Below, piece after piece: positions 21,297 to 29,005 of a stretch of 64,000 nucleotides of DNA. Each line of letters starts with the position of its first letter. Positions within the stretch are counted from its first letter, which is position 1. The notes under the pieces are model-generated. The model made no database searches, had not been told where the DNA came from, and saw nothing but the letters and a program-made list of their open reading frames with translations. This DNA is from an uncultured Prochlorococcus sp. (GTDB lineage: Bacteria > Cyanobacteriota > Cyanobacteriia > PCC-6307 > Cyanobiaceae). The stretch lies in the NCBI GenBank assembly GCA_902629395.1, contig CACOQT010000001.1:62001-126000 (forward strand), given 5' to 3'. Made by a program: the position numbers and the translations under genes.

Positions 21297-21511
21297 CTAT
21301 TTGTCCTGAGTGATTCCCGCTTCAAGTAAAAAAGGAAGCAAAGAAATATTTCCCTTAATTGGGAATTTATAGCTCAGATGGTGTTGGGTTTTTGACTTTT
21401 TTGGATTGATTAAAACCCTTCCTCCCTTAATTGGAATAGCTTTTTTATTGACTTTAATTTGGTCGCTATCAAAAACTAACCTAAGTTACTGAGAATACTG
21501 TTAAAAACCAT
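21297..21511 (-). pseudogene. Frameshifted small protein gene (about 71 residues)
   Basis: ATG at 21511 (minus strand) reads MVFNSILSNLG and hits a TAG. The -1 frame then reads LVFDSDQIKVNKKAIPIKGG without a break to a TAG at 21297-21299, ending LLPFLLEAGITQDK. The second frame has no start of its own, and the whole length is 215 bases (3n-1). The data fit one missing base near 21481-21484. Family not recognised. Confidence 0.55.
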
Positions 21512-21540
21512 TAAAGATTTTTCTCGAGTTAACTTTTGAG

Positions 21541-21693
21541 TTATCTGCCAATTATGAAATGGTGAACAGATGGAACCGTTCTATAGAGAATGTAAATAAT
21601 AAGAACCAGCAAATTTCCTCCAACAACTGCAGCACCTGCAGCAAAATTTCCTTCTTTTGTGGTGTAATCCCACTTTGGCTCGTTCTCTGTCAT
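21541..21693 (-). CDS. 50-residue single-helix protein
   Basis: Short complete frame starting MTENEPKWDYTTKEGNFAAG and continuing into a Gly/Ala-rich membrane helix (AAVVGGNLLVLIIYILYR) with a short basic end. Only the N-terminal twenty residues are soluble. It lies 29 bases upstream of the frameshifted gene on the same strand, so they may once have formed one unit. Function unknown. Confidence 0.6.
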   Translation of the reverse strand: MTENEPKWDYTTKEGNFAAGAAVVGGNLLVLIIYILYRTVPSVHHFIIGR

Positions 21694-21894
21694 GGTTAAA
21701 TTATCGATGACTTTATTATTGCTACTAATACAATGTAATCAACATATATGACTAATAAAAGAATAAAAACTCCTGTTTTTTTGAAATTCAAAATATCATC
21801 CACTATCTATGATGGCAAAAGATGTTGATATGAATGGATAGAAGGAGTTGGTAACTTTGAATCTTGATCTCTGCTGCGTTGATAAATAGTTACT

Positions 21895-22218
21895 TTAAGC
21901 TTCATCCCCAGAAACAACCTCGGCTTCAACAACTTCTTTTTGATCTACAAATTCGTTTCTTTTCCTGTCAATCCAATTATTGAGACCAAAGACGATAGGC
22001 TTTGATCCTCGATAAATAAAAATGGCTGTTGGAAGAACACTTATTATTCCGACCGCAGGATTTTTAAAGATGAGTCGACCTGCTTTGACATTGAAGAGAA
22101 TAATCAAGATAGATGGAATCAAAACACTAATCATGGTCTTTAGTGCTTCAGTCCATCCAACACGGTACACCCACCAAATTGATGCGATACCAAAAAAATA
22201 CAAAATAAAGTAGGTCAT
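21895..22218 (-). CDS. Hypothetical membrane protein
   Basis: Protein of 107 residues. Hydrophobic segments lie at about 2-20, 28-45 and 56-70, followed by a soluble, acidic C-terminal tail (VVEAEVVSGDEA). Codon use and length suggest a real gene. No family recognised. Confidence 0.6.
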   Translation of the reverse strand: MTYFILYFFGIASIWWVYRVGWTEALKTMISVLIPSILIILFNVKAGRLIFKNPAVGIISVLPTAIFIYRGSKPIVFGLNNWIDRKRNEFVDQKEVVEAEVVSGDEA

Positions 22219-22264
22219 GTAATACTAATTATCTAGTAATCCAGCACAGTACTTTCTAACTACT

Positions 22265-22468
22265 TTAAGAACTTCTTTTACTCTTCGTGTTATTAGTTTG
22301 AATAATGTAAAAACTCAAAGCTATAATTAAAGTTAGAAAAATCGATGCGGCAACCCAACTTAATTGAGTCGGGGTCATTCCCAAATAAGGACCATCAATA
22401 GGTTGTTCTGACCAAGTTCCGGGCAAGTGCCACACTTGGGGATTAGAAAGAAAAACCATGCAATACAT
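22265..22468 (-). CDS. Small single-helix hypothetical protein
   Basis: Frame of 67 residues, possibly starting at the second Met (residue 4, MVFLSNPQVWHLPG). A Pro- and Trp-containing N-terminal half is followed by one membrane helix (about 38-58) and a basic tail. It lies 46 bases upstream of the 107-residue membrane protein on the same strand. Function unknown. Confidence 0.55.
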   Translation of the reverse strand: MYCMVFLSNPQVWHLPGTWSEQPIDGPYLGMTPTQLSWVAASIFLTLIIALSFYIIQTNNTKSKRSS

Positions 22469-22676
22469 TTTCGTTTGGTTGTAAATTAATTTTATATTTT
22501 AAATACAAAAATGCTATGAAAAATTACTTATCGTTACTTGTTGGAAGATAAATGTTGGTACTAAGTTTATTTTCTTTTAGCAGGAATTCATTTGTAATTC
22601 TTTAAAAATAATAATTACTCATAGCGAACTGTTGAAACATAAGTCATCTTAAGTTTGGATTCATTTCGGAGGCACA

Positions 22677-22766
22677 ATGTCTAGAGCTATGAGTTGGGTT
22701 TTACTTCAATTAGCTATGAGTTATTACGGAGACTCATTGAAAGAGTTTCAAATTGATAATGATTAG
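22677..22766 (+). CDS. Possible 29-residue microprotein
   Basis: ATG frame of 29 codons (MSRAMSWVLLQLAMSYYG, then DSLKEFQIDND) preceded by a strong Shine-Dalgarno GGAGG at 22668-22672, four bases before the start. Such a site is uncommon among the small genes here and argues for translation. Function unknown. Confidence 0.4.
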   Translation: MSRAMSWVLLQLAMSYYGDSLKEFQIDND

Positions 22767-22808
22767 GTTTTTATAAATTTTGAATATTTTTTAATTTCTT
22801 ATGATTTT

Positions 22809-22940
22809 ATGAAATTATTCACTCAGTTTAGTATTCCATACTCAAGCAAAGCTGATCTTGCCAAAAATAATACGAGCACTTTGAAAACACCAAAAAAAAG
22901 AGTTGAAAAAATATCTTCGTTGTTTTTTAAGCCAAAATAA
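22809..22940 (+). CDS. Possible 43-residue basic microprotein
   Basis: ATG frame of 43 codons, Lys-rich (KLFTQFSIPYSSKADLA, then KKRVEKISSLFFKPK), with no membrane helix. No clear ribosome-binding site. It follows the 29-codon frame on the same strand. Weakly supported. Confidence 0.3.
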   Translation: MKLFTQFSIPYSSKADLAKNNTSTLKTPKKRVEKISSLFFKPK

Positions 22941-23016
22941 TCCTCCATAAAGACGTATTGCGTTAATTACTACCTTTTTTTGTTAGAAATACTTTTAAGA
23001 TTGAATTATTTTTAAA

Positions 23017-23178
23017 ATGATAAGTCAGATAATTGTTGTTTCAGTCTCAGGATTGCTGGCGATAGTGGGCATTCGAATTCTAATTTCTGGTTTTGATGAT
23101 GATAATGACAATGATGGTGATGGGATGACTTATCCGACTAGGGATAGTTATCAAATCTCAATCTTAGAGGGTTCGTAA
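23017..23178 (+). CDS. 53-residue protein with one helix and an Asp-rich loop
   Basis: ATG frame with a signal-like hydrophobic N-terminus (IIVVSVSGLLAIVGIRILI) followed by FDDDNDNDGDGMTYPTRD. The alternating Asp/Asn/Gly spacing resembles calcium-binding loops of the EF-hand or thrombospondin-3 type. It would be a membrane-anchored acidic microprotein. No family recognised. Confidence 0.5.
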   Translation: MISQIIVVSVSGLLAIVGIRILISGFDDDNDNDGDGMTYPTRDSYQISILEGS

Positions 23179-23353
23179 ATCTTGCCAGTGGCGATAGCAA
23201 ATGTATATCTTGAAAGCACTTCATGAAAAAATAGAAATGAGTATACGTTTTTGAATTTGTTATCCCAACTTTCAATTTATACTCGGCACCTGTCTAGGTG
23301 GGACTACCATCTGGCTAGTTTAATAAGACTGGCACTTAGTTCATTTTCAAAAC

Positions 23354-24007
23354 TCAATTTGGGACAAGACTTTTTAAATCTGCAAATGAAAATACCTGCT
23401 TATTTATTATTGAACCCTCTGATGATTCTTGATGAATTGATCTGGAGGATAAAACCCAAGGTCCTCCTTTGAATAAGGGCACAAAGTTATCTTCATAAAA
23501 GCTAGCTCCTTTAAGGTCTTTTTTTGAAATAGGATCAAGATATTGGCTTGAATAACTCTTGCTTAAGTAGCCATTGCCAGTTTGAGTCACATCCTTGGTG
23601 AATATGATTATTAGATTCCCATGAATATGTCTATAAACCATTGTGACAACGTTATTTTTGACTCTGTATTTGTCACCTTTGTTTTTCCCCCCAACTAAAA
23701 CTTCGATTCCAACTTCATTTGTATTTCCAAAAGTGAAGGTATTTTGACCGTGAGTTTGTTCAAATGATCTTCTAACACGATGAATAGCAACCTCCCAAAG
23801 TTGTGAGGAGATAGCTTTGTGTATTTTTTCATCATCTATTTCGCTCACAGTGGTTTTTAAATCTTTTCCAAGGCAAAAGCTACCTTTTACCTCTCTTTCG
23901 CCATCTGTCCAAGAGCAGCTACCTTGATAACCCAAAAAATCTAATCCCCATGTATAGCGATTTTCATAGGCAGACTTGAACAAATCAGTACAATCATTTC
24001 CTGTCAT
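23354..24007 (-). CDS. DUF3386 family protein
   Basis: Soluble protein of 217 residues if started at MTGNDCTDLFKSAYENRYTW (an upstream ATG at 24052 is in frame). The pattern IASQLWEVAIHRVRRSFEQ, with here ISSQLWEVAIHRVRR, then EVLVGGKNKGDKYR and TMVYRHIHG fits DUF3386, a cyanobacterial family of unknown function. Not obviously linked to its neighbours. Confidence 0.82.
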   Translation of the reverse strand: MTGNDCTDLFKSAYENRYTWGLDFLGYQGSCSWTDGEREVKGSFCLGKDLKTTVSEIDDEKIHKAISSQLWEVAIHRVRRSFEQTHGQNTFTFGNTNEVGIEVLVGGKNKGDKYRVKNNVVTMVYRHIHGNLIIIFTKDVTQTGNGYLSKSYSSQYLDPISKKDLKGASFYEDNFVPLFKGGPWVLSSRSIHQESSEGSIINKQVFSFADLKSLVPN

Positions 24008-24333
24008 TTTTTTTAGGTACCATAAAAGTTCTTTATTAGCTACTTTAATCAATTAAAAGTAATATATAACTTATTAAGAATATATTAATAAATCAATATC
24101 AATTACTAGTTTCTATCTGGAGTATAACGAGCAATAAAAAAATCAATTATTTTTATAACAAAACTTAAAGGCATTTCTTAGAGAATGTTAGTTTAATTTT
24201 CAATAATTTTTTAAAAATTGACTTTCATCTGGGGTAATATTTAATTTTATTTCTAATAAATCTTTCAAAATTATCAGATTATTTTTTACACTTAGATGCG
24301 AATCTTTTTTTCTTTTTATGTATTAATAGATAA
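24008..24333. other. AT-rich intergenic stretch, nothing recognised
   Basis: Leader of the DUF3386 gene and the 3' flank of the 85-residue gene, very AT-rich. The only longer frame is the 15-codon extension of DUF3386. No hairpin or site recognised. Confidence 0.4.
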
Positions 24334-24591
24334 TTAATTATTATTCCTAGTAATGGAATTTTTATTTTCATTGTTTAAAGACTCAATTTTGTTATCTACT
24401 GGTTCATCCCAACCCCAGCTTTTTTTTATTTCTTTTAAAGAACGGCCACTTTCTTTTTGTTGAGGGCTTAAGGGAATCCAACTCCAGTCAATGAAAAGCG
24501 TGGCACCCACTCCAAAAAGGATATGCCCGACAAGGACACCTAAAACATCAACCGTAGTGAGTGACTCTTGTCCAATAGAGGGGTCGTACAT
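24334..24591 (-). CDS. Hypothetical single-helix protein upstream of the hli operon
   Basis: Protein of 85 residues starting MYDPSIGQESLTTVDVLG. One hydrophobic helix at about 13-35 (GVLVGHILFGVGATLFI), then a Trp-containing soluble tail rich in Asn, Lys and Glu. It diverges from the hli operon. Function unknown. Confidence 0.6.
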   Translation of the reverse strand: MYDPSIGQESLTTVDVLGVLVGHILFGVGATLFIDWSWIPLSPQQKESGRSLKEIKKSWGWDEPVDNKIESLNNENKNSITRNNN

Positions 24592-24744
24592 CCTTTGTTA
24601 TTTAATTGCTTCAATTGTAGGAATTCAAAAAAATTTTTAAAAAGATCCTGAAGTGCGTTTTTGAATTATATAGATTTTTCTAATACTTATGATCATTTTT
24701 ACTATTATGTTCGGTTGCCCACCATCAATCGAAACCACAGGTCC

Positions 24745-24762
24745 GTTACATTTGTTTACATA
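24745..24762 (+). promoter_or_regulatory. HLR1 element in front of the hli operon
   Basis: GTTACATT-TG-TTTACATA is a full match to the HLR1 pattern, two (G/T)TTACA(T/A)(T/A) half-sites separated by two bases. HLR1 is bound by the response regulator RpaB in the NblS/Hik33 light-stress pathway. It ends 18 bases before the first hli start codon, closer than an upstream activator site would normally sit. Confidence 0.75.
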
Positions 24763-24780
24763 AATCTACTTTCACTGAAA

Positions 24781-24888
24781 ATGACCCCTGAAGCAGAAAA
24801 GTTTAATGGTTGGGCAGCAATGCTTGGATTTGTTGCTGCATTTGGTGCATACGCAACAACAGGCCAAATAATACCTGGAATTTTCTAA
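24781..24888 (+). CDS. hli: High-light-inducible protein (Hli), first of three
   Basis: Thylakoid single-helix protein of the Hli/LHC-like family, 35 residues starting MTPEAEKFNGWAAML. The helix carries the chlorophyll-binding motif in the form EKFNGWAAMLGF and ends TTGQIIPG. An in-frame TTG at 24661 gives a longer frame, but this ATG matches the family start. Such proteins protect photosystems under excess light. The HLR1 site lies just upstream. Confidence 0.93.
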   Translation: MTPEAEKFNGWAAMLGFVAAFGAYATTGQIIPGIF

Positions 24889-24899
24889 GGTTATAAATC

Positions 24900-25019
24900 A
24901 TGCAACCAACAAACAAAACAATTCTAGAGAGGAGTATAGGAAGGCCAGCAATGATGGCTTTTGTTCTTCTGACAGGTATTTATCTAACAACTGGTCAGTT
25001 AATTCCCGGAGTCGTGTAA
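24900..25019 (+). CDS. hli: High-light-inducible-like protein, second of three
   Basis: Short Hli-like protein of 39 residues. It has the helix with GRPAMMAFVLLTGIYLTTGQ and the IPG end, but its motif reads ERSIGRPAMMAF, without the Asn that usually precedes Gly. Pigment binding may therefore differ. It starts 11 bases after the first hli stop, and its stop overlaps the next start. Confidence 0.85.
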   Translation: MQPTNKTILERSIGRPAMMAFVLLTGIYLTTGQLIPGVV

Positions 25020-25165
25020 TGTCTACCCAAAAAACCGTTACAAGGAACATTGACCCTGAGAAGGTAACTGCTGAGAGGCTTAACGGCTATGCAGCCCTAC
25101 TTGGTTGTATTGCATTAGTTGGTGCATATGCAACAACTGGCCAAATAATTCCAGGTTTTGTCTAA
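25019..25165 (+). CDS. hli: High-light-inducible protein, third of three
   Basis: Hli protein of 48 residues with a longer N-terminal head (STQKTVTRNIDPEKVT) and the helix motif ERLNGYAALLGC ending TTGQIIPG. Its ATG overlaps the preceding TAA (TAATG), which suggests translational coupling. The operon ends at a hairpin at 25273-25301. Confidence 0.92.
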   Translation: MSTQKTVTRNIDPEKVTAERLNGYAALLGCIALVGAYATTGQIIPGFV

Positions 25166-25272
25166 ATTAGTTTAGTGCTACATTTTCATAACTAATCATA
25201 AGTTATTGAATCGTTTTTATAGACTAATTAATTGCCGTTTATTGAGCAGTTTTTAACTTAAACGTATCTTGG

Positions 25273-25301
25273 AAAGTTCTCTTTATGAGGACTTTTTTTT
25301 T
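25273..25301 (+). terminator. Terminator of the hli operon
   Basis: AAAGTTCTC (25273-25281) pairs with GAGGACTTT (25287-25295), with one G-T pair and a 5-base loop, followed by a run of T. A standard rho-independent terminator about 110 bases after the third hli stop. Confidence 0.75.
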
Positions 25302-25337
25302 CTAATAAGGAATTTTTATTAATTATAAAAACAAACT

Positions 25338-25532
25338 TCAAAGGAAAATACCTTTTGATTGAACAAAAGCATGAAAAGCTGGATTATGTAGGTATTCAAT
25401 ATACAGAGCAATAAAAAAGGCACCACTTAAGCACCCACTTGCAACGATTGATCCAAAAATAAAAACTTGTTTTTTGCTTACATTTTGCTTCGTATTTACA
25501 AATGCAAATCTCTTAGATCTTAAGATAGTCAT
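25338..25532 (-). CDS. Small single-helix hypothetical protein
   Basis: Protein of 64 residues with a basic N-terminus (RSKRFAFVNTKQNVSKK), one Gly/Ser-containing helix (about 24-46) and a short tail ending SKGIFL. It resembles the other small membrane proteins in this zone. Function unknown. Confidence 0.5.
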   Translation of the reverse strand: MTILRSKRFAFVNTKQNVSKKQVFIFGSIVASGCLSGAFFIALYIEYLHNPAFHAFVQSKGIFL

Positions 25533-25600
25533 GTAAGTTTTAATCGCTACTCAATACCTAGCTATAGCAAGCATTGATTTGTTCTCGCTTAATAGTTTCT

Positions 25601-25972
25601 TTATGAAACCTTGTCATCAAGATCAATGGCTTTACACGAATATTCTTGAATTTCTCCATTAGGCATAAGTTGAGCAAATCTGGGCTCAGACATTCTTAAT
25701 CCTTGTTGTTGATCCTGATAGCTCCATAACCATTTCTTGTCTGTGAAAGATATTTCACCAACCTTAAAAGATACTGGGAGCATGAGACTCATATCTCGCC
25801 AATTAAGAACGACAAAGGCTCCTTTATCAATATTTTCAAGATCATATGTGATAGCGAAATCTCCATTTAAGTTATTTCTTATGACGGCAGTTAACCTATC
25901 TCCATTGCAATTAAAATTTGAAGAGGGATTAAGAGTAATAAGTAAACTTAGAACAAGTGAAATAAAAATCAT
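25601..25972 (-). CDS. Exported hypothetical protein
   Basis: Protein of 123 residues with an N-terminal hydrophobic signal (MIFISLVLSLLITL), then a soluble beta-rich domain with two Cys (NFNCNG near the start and EYSCKA near the end) that could form a disulfide in the periplasm or thylakoid lumen. No family recognised. Confidence 0.6.
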   Translation of the reverse strand: MIFISLVLSLLITLNPSSNFNCNGDRLTAVIRNNLNGDFAITYDLENIDKGAFVVLNWRDMSLMLPVSFKVGEISFTDKKWLWSYQDQQQGLRMSEPRFAQLMPNGEIQEYSCKAIDLDDKVS

Positions 25973-26294
25973 TTTTTATTAATGGATTAATTTTTTTGTG
26001 AAATCATATTATTTTTATGTTTCATCATGATTAGTTTATCTTTGATATGAGTCACTACTTGAGACTTTATGAGAAATTAAATATTTGATCATTGTAAGAG
26101 ATTAAAATTATTCTCTCTTAGAGATCTCGAATAAGAGTTGTTTATCTAAAGTTTATCATCATGTTATGCTTAGTTAGGTTTTCGATAATCTCTTGCGGTT
26201 TTTGTATTTTTTATTAAAATATATTAATATTCTATTAGTGTAATTTAAATACGTAAATATTGCTATCTTATTTTTAGATTATTTAATTTCTATA
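25973..26294. other. AT-rich intergenic stretch, nothing recognised
   Basis: Divergent gap between the exported protein gene and the 43-residue frame. No protein-like frame, and no clear hairpin apart from short A/T runs. Confidence 0.4.
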
Positions 26295-26426
26295 GTGAAA
26301 AAAGATTTACATTCAGATACATCTTTTTACAAGAAGGGGTCGCTGTATAATAAGTTAGGCATGATATTACTTTGGATATTTATATGCTTAACATTAATTC
26401 GAATATTTATTTTAATTATCAGTTGA
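26295..26426 (+). CDS. Possible 43-residue single-helix protein
   Basis: GTG-started frame with a soluble basic head (KKDLHSDTSFYKKGSLYNK) and a C-terminal membrane helix (LGMILLWIFICLTLIRIF). Layout is like the other microproteins in this zone. No clear ribosome-binding site. Confidence 0.4.
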   Translation: MKKDLHSDTSFYKKGSLYNKLGMILLWIFICLTLIRIFILIIS

Positions 26427-26522
26427 ATTGCATTTTTATAATTCTTTAATATTGTAGATCGATAAAATTTATATAATTATTTATTGAATTTCTTTACAGT
26501 TTATCTAAATTTAGATTTAATT

Positions 26523-26771
26523 ATGATTCTTCTCAAGATCACTAATTCATCAGATGTGGTTGCATCCAAAGCAGGTAAATTATTTGAAAAAATGACCCCA
26601 GAATTGATAGATCAGAAATTAGTAGAGAGTCAGGTTATACAGCAAATGATTGATCAACTTCAGCTAGAGGGCCTAGAAGGGCAAATCTTTAGCGTTAAAG
26701 GACTTGATATTAAAGATGATGCTTTGACAACGAGAAATAGTTTTAAAATCAGGACAAGTAGGAGCTTTTGA
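26523..26771 (+). CDS. Conserved-type hypothetical protein
   Basis: Soluble protein of 82 residues when started at MILLKITNSSDVVASKAGKL (a longer in-frame start at 26484 adds an unlikely leader). It is mostly helical (FEKMTPELIDQKLVE, QQMIDQLQLEGLEG) and ends in a short beta/basic part. It resembles a family I associate with marine picocyanobacteria; function unknown. Confidence 0.65.
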   Translation: MILLKITNSSDVVASKAGKLFEKMTPELIDQKLVESQVIQQMIDQLQLEGLEGQIFSVKGLDIKDDALTTRNSFKIRTSRSF

Positions 26772-27003
26772 ATTGAAGAAGTAATTTAAAGTACTTAATC
26801 CTACCTTGAGATAGATGGACGAATCAACGGAATCTGCCTTTTTTAGAGACTGGATGCATTAATTTTGAACGCAAATATTATTTTTTGATAGCTTAATATT
26901 TTTGAAGCTTTTCTTATGAAAACTTAATTATTTATTATTGAGAAGTGATTGGTTTTGATGTTCTAAATTTATATATGCTTAACTCAAGTTAGATTATTAT
27001 GTT

Positions 27004-27732
27004 TTGGGTTTTGGTGCCCCTAAAATTAGTAATGAAGAAGAGCGCTTGAGAGCTCTTGCTGAATACAGGATTTTGGGTACTCAACCCGAACAATGTTATG
27101 AAGACATAACGAGAATTGCTTCTTTAACTTGTGGTACACCTATTTCTTTGATGAGTTTGGTTGATATAGACCGGCAATGGTTTAAATCAATGTGTGGGTT
27201 TGAGACGAAAGAGACATCAAGGGACGTTTCTTTTTGTGCTCATGCAATTGCCAGTCCCGAACCATTGATTGTTGAGGATGCTCTTTTAGATGATCGATTT
27301 AAATCAAATCCTTTGGTGGTTGAGGAACCAAAAATCCGCTTATATGCAGGGTTTCCATTGCAAACACCAAATGATCAGAGAATAGGCACGCTATGCGTTA
27401 TTGATAGAAAGCCTGGACATTTGTCTGATGAACAGCATCAAATTATGGAAGCGTTATCTCGACAAGTCGTAACTTTACTGGAACTTCGTAAAAGATCTAT
27501 TCGTCTTCTTGATGCTCTCACTCATATGCACAATACAGAAGGTATTTTAACGACATGTTCTTATTGCAAAGAGGTTAGGGACTCTGATGGTGAGTGGCAA
27601 CATCTAGAAAAATACCTCTCAAAAATTGCAGACATTCGTTTTAGTCATGGGATTTGCGATTTATGTATGGAGAAGCACTTCCCTGATGTACTAGAAGTTT
27701 GGAGTGATGATAAATTGAATTTGAATATATAA
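27004..27732 (+). CDS. GAF-domain protein with C-terminal CxxC...CxxC module
   Basis: Protein of 242 residues. A GAF domain spans about 27-160 (ITRIASLTCGTPISLMSLVD, then GFPLQTPNDQRIGTLCVID). The C-terminal part holds CSYCKEVRD (Cys 185, 188) and FSHGICDLC (Cys 218, 221), a probable zinc-binding module found at the ends of some signalling proteins. No output enzyme domain. Start is a TTG; no ATG is in frame nearby. Confidence 0.85.
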   Translation: MGFGAPKISNEEERLRALAEYRILGTQPEQCYEDITRIASLTCGTPISLMSLVDIDRQWFKSMCGFETKETSRDVSFCAHAIASPEPLIVEDALLDDRFKSNPLVVEEPKIRLYAGFPLQTPNDQRIGTLCVIDRKPGHLSDEQHQIMEALSRQVVTLLELRKRSIRLLDALTHMHNTEGILTTCSYCKEVRDSDGEWQHLEKYLSKIADIRFSHGICDLCMEKHFPDVLEVWSDDKLNLNI

Positions 27733-27848
27733 AAAGCCATCATAATAAAAAGTAGTTGGCTGCAACTAAAATACATCTTATTTACGTTAGTTGATTCCAC
27801 AATTCTGATGAATAATTAAGTACTTTTAAAATTTATAAAAAATAAAAT

Positions 27849-28715
27849 ATGATTGGTTTTTTTGCGGCAACATTAGCAGTTTTCTCTTGGACTTATGCCT
27901 GTTCCATTTGGCGTAGAGAGTGTGAGAACTTGCTACCGAGACAAATCAATATTTATAAAAATTTTCTCGCCTCTATCTTCTTTTTGCCGGTCGCCCTAAC
28001 TATAAACTGGTTTTCTGATCTATCTTCTATTTTTTTATTGGTCATAAGTGGAGCAGTCGGTATATCAATTGGAGATACTTTATATATAAATTCTTTAAAA
28101 ATTATAGGGACTAGAAAAACTCTCTCATTTGAGGCTTTAACGCCAATAATTGCAACTATTCTAGGGACATTAAGTATAGATGAGATATATCCTCAAAAAG
28201 TATGGATAGGATCATTGATTGTCTCATTTTCTTTATTGATGATTGTGCGACAAAACACATTTCAAAAAGAGGGTTGTTCAGAAGAAAACATGCTTGGGAT
28301 TATCTGTGCATTGGGATCGGTTTTCTGTGCTGTTTTTGCAGCTTTATTATCAAGGGTAATTTTATTAAATTCTACTTTAACTCCATTACAAACAACTGAA
28401 ATCAGACTTTTATCAGCATCAATATTTTTATTTTTAATTTTTAAAAAAGATTTTTTATATCTTCTTAATAACAGATCAATAACTCGAAAAAATCATTTTA
28501 ATTTGGTTTTATCAACCTTTCTTGGTACAAATCTTGGAATATTATTTCAGCAGATAGTTTTTAAATTTTTACCTATTGGTATAGGTTGGACTTTGTTAAG
28601 TCTTTCTCCTGTTTTTGCACTTTTCATATCAAAAAGAGAGGGGGATCAGATTAATAAATTAACAATTTTTTATTCCTTTTTATCTTTTATTGGAGTTGCT
28701 ATTACTATAGTCTAG
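27849..28715 (+). CDS. EamA/DMT-family permease
   Basis: Membrane protein of 288 residues with about ten hydrophobic segments in two repeats, the drug/metabolite transporter (EamA) layout. Motifs: LSFEALTPIIATILGTL in repeat 1 and LLSLSPVFALFIS in repeat 2, both ending in Pro-containing helices. Substrate unknown. Its 3' end overlaps the next convergent gene by 4 bases. Confidence 0.85.
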   Translation: MIGFFAATLAVFSWTYACSIWRRECENLLPRQINIYKNFLASIFFLPVALTINWFSDLSSIFLLVISGAVGISIGDTLYINSLKIIGTRKTLSFEALTPIIATILGTLSIDEIYPQKVWIGSLIVSFSLLMIVRQNTFQKEGCSEENMLGIICALGSVFCAVFAALLSRVILLNSTLTPLQTTEIRLLSASIFLFLIFKKDFLYLLNNRSITRKNHFNLVLSTFLGTNLGILFQQIVFKFLPIGIGWTLLSLSPVFALFISKREGDQINKLTIFYSFLSFIGVAITIV

Positions 28716-28957
28716 ACTTCAAAGTAATCATTTTCTGGCCAATATTCATCTGGATCATTTTCTACGTCGGGTGGCTCTTCAAGTTCTCCAGGCTTCTCAC
28801 CTAATAGTATAAGTAATCCCTCTAAATATCTCATCTCGGAAGGATTATCTGATTTATCAAGACGATCTTTGACTTTTTTAGCAACTTTTGGGTCACCTTG
28901 TTCAACAGCTTTTGTTAATAAATATAGAGGATCATTTTGTGGGTCTAATTCCTTCAT
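28712..28957 (-). CDS. Small acidic hypothetical protein
   Basis: Soluble, strongly acidic protein of 81 residues (ends PDEYWPENDYFEV). The middle (AVEQGDPKVAKKVKDRL) suggests two helices. It tail-overlaps the EamA gene by 4 bases. No family recognised. Confidence 0.6.
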   Translation of the reverse strand: MKELDPQNDPLYLLTKAVEQGDPKVAKKVKDRLDKSDNPSEMRYLEGLLILLGEKPGELEEPPDVENDPDEYWPENDYFEV

Positions 28958-29005
28958 TTTAAATTAATGATTATTTAGGTAGGTGAGCTTGAGGCTTGCA
29001 TTTAT

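Noticed and set aside
23251-23472. Plus-strand 73-codon frame
   Set aside because: Its second half is the shadow of the DUF3386 gene on the other strand; the first half has no start signal.
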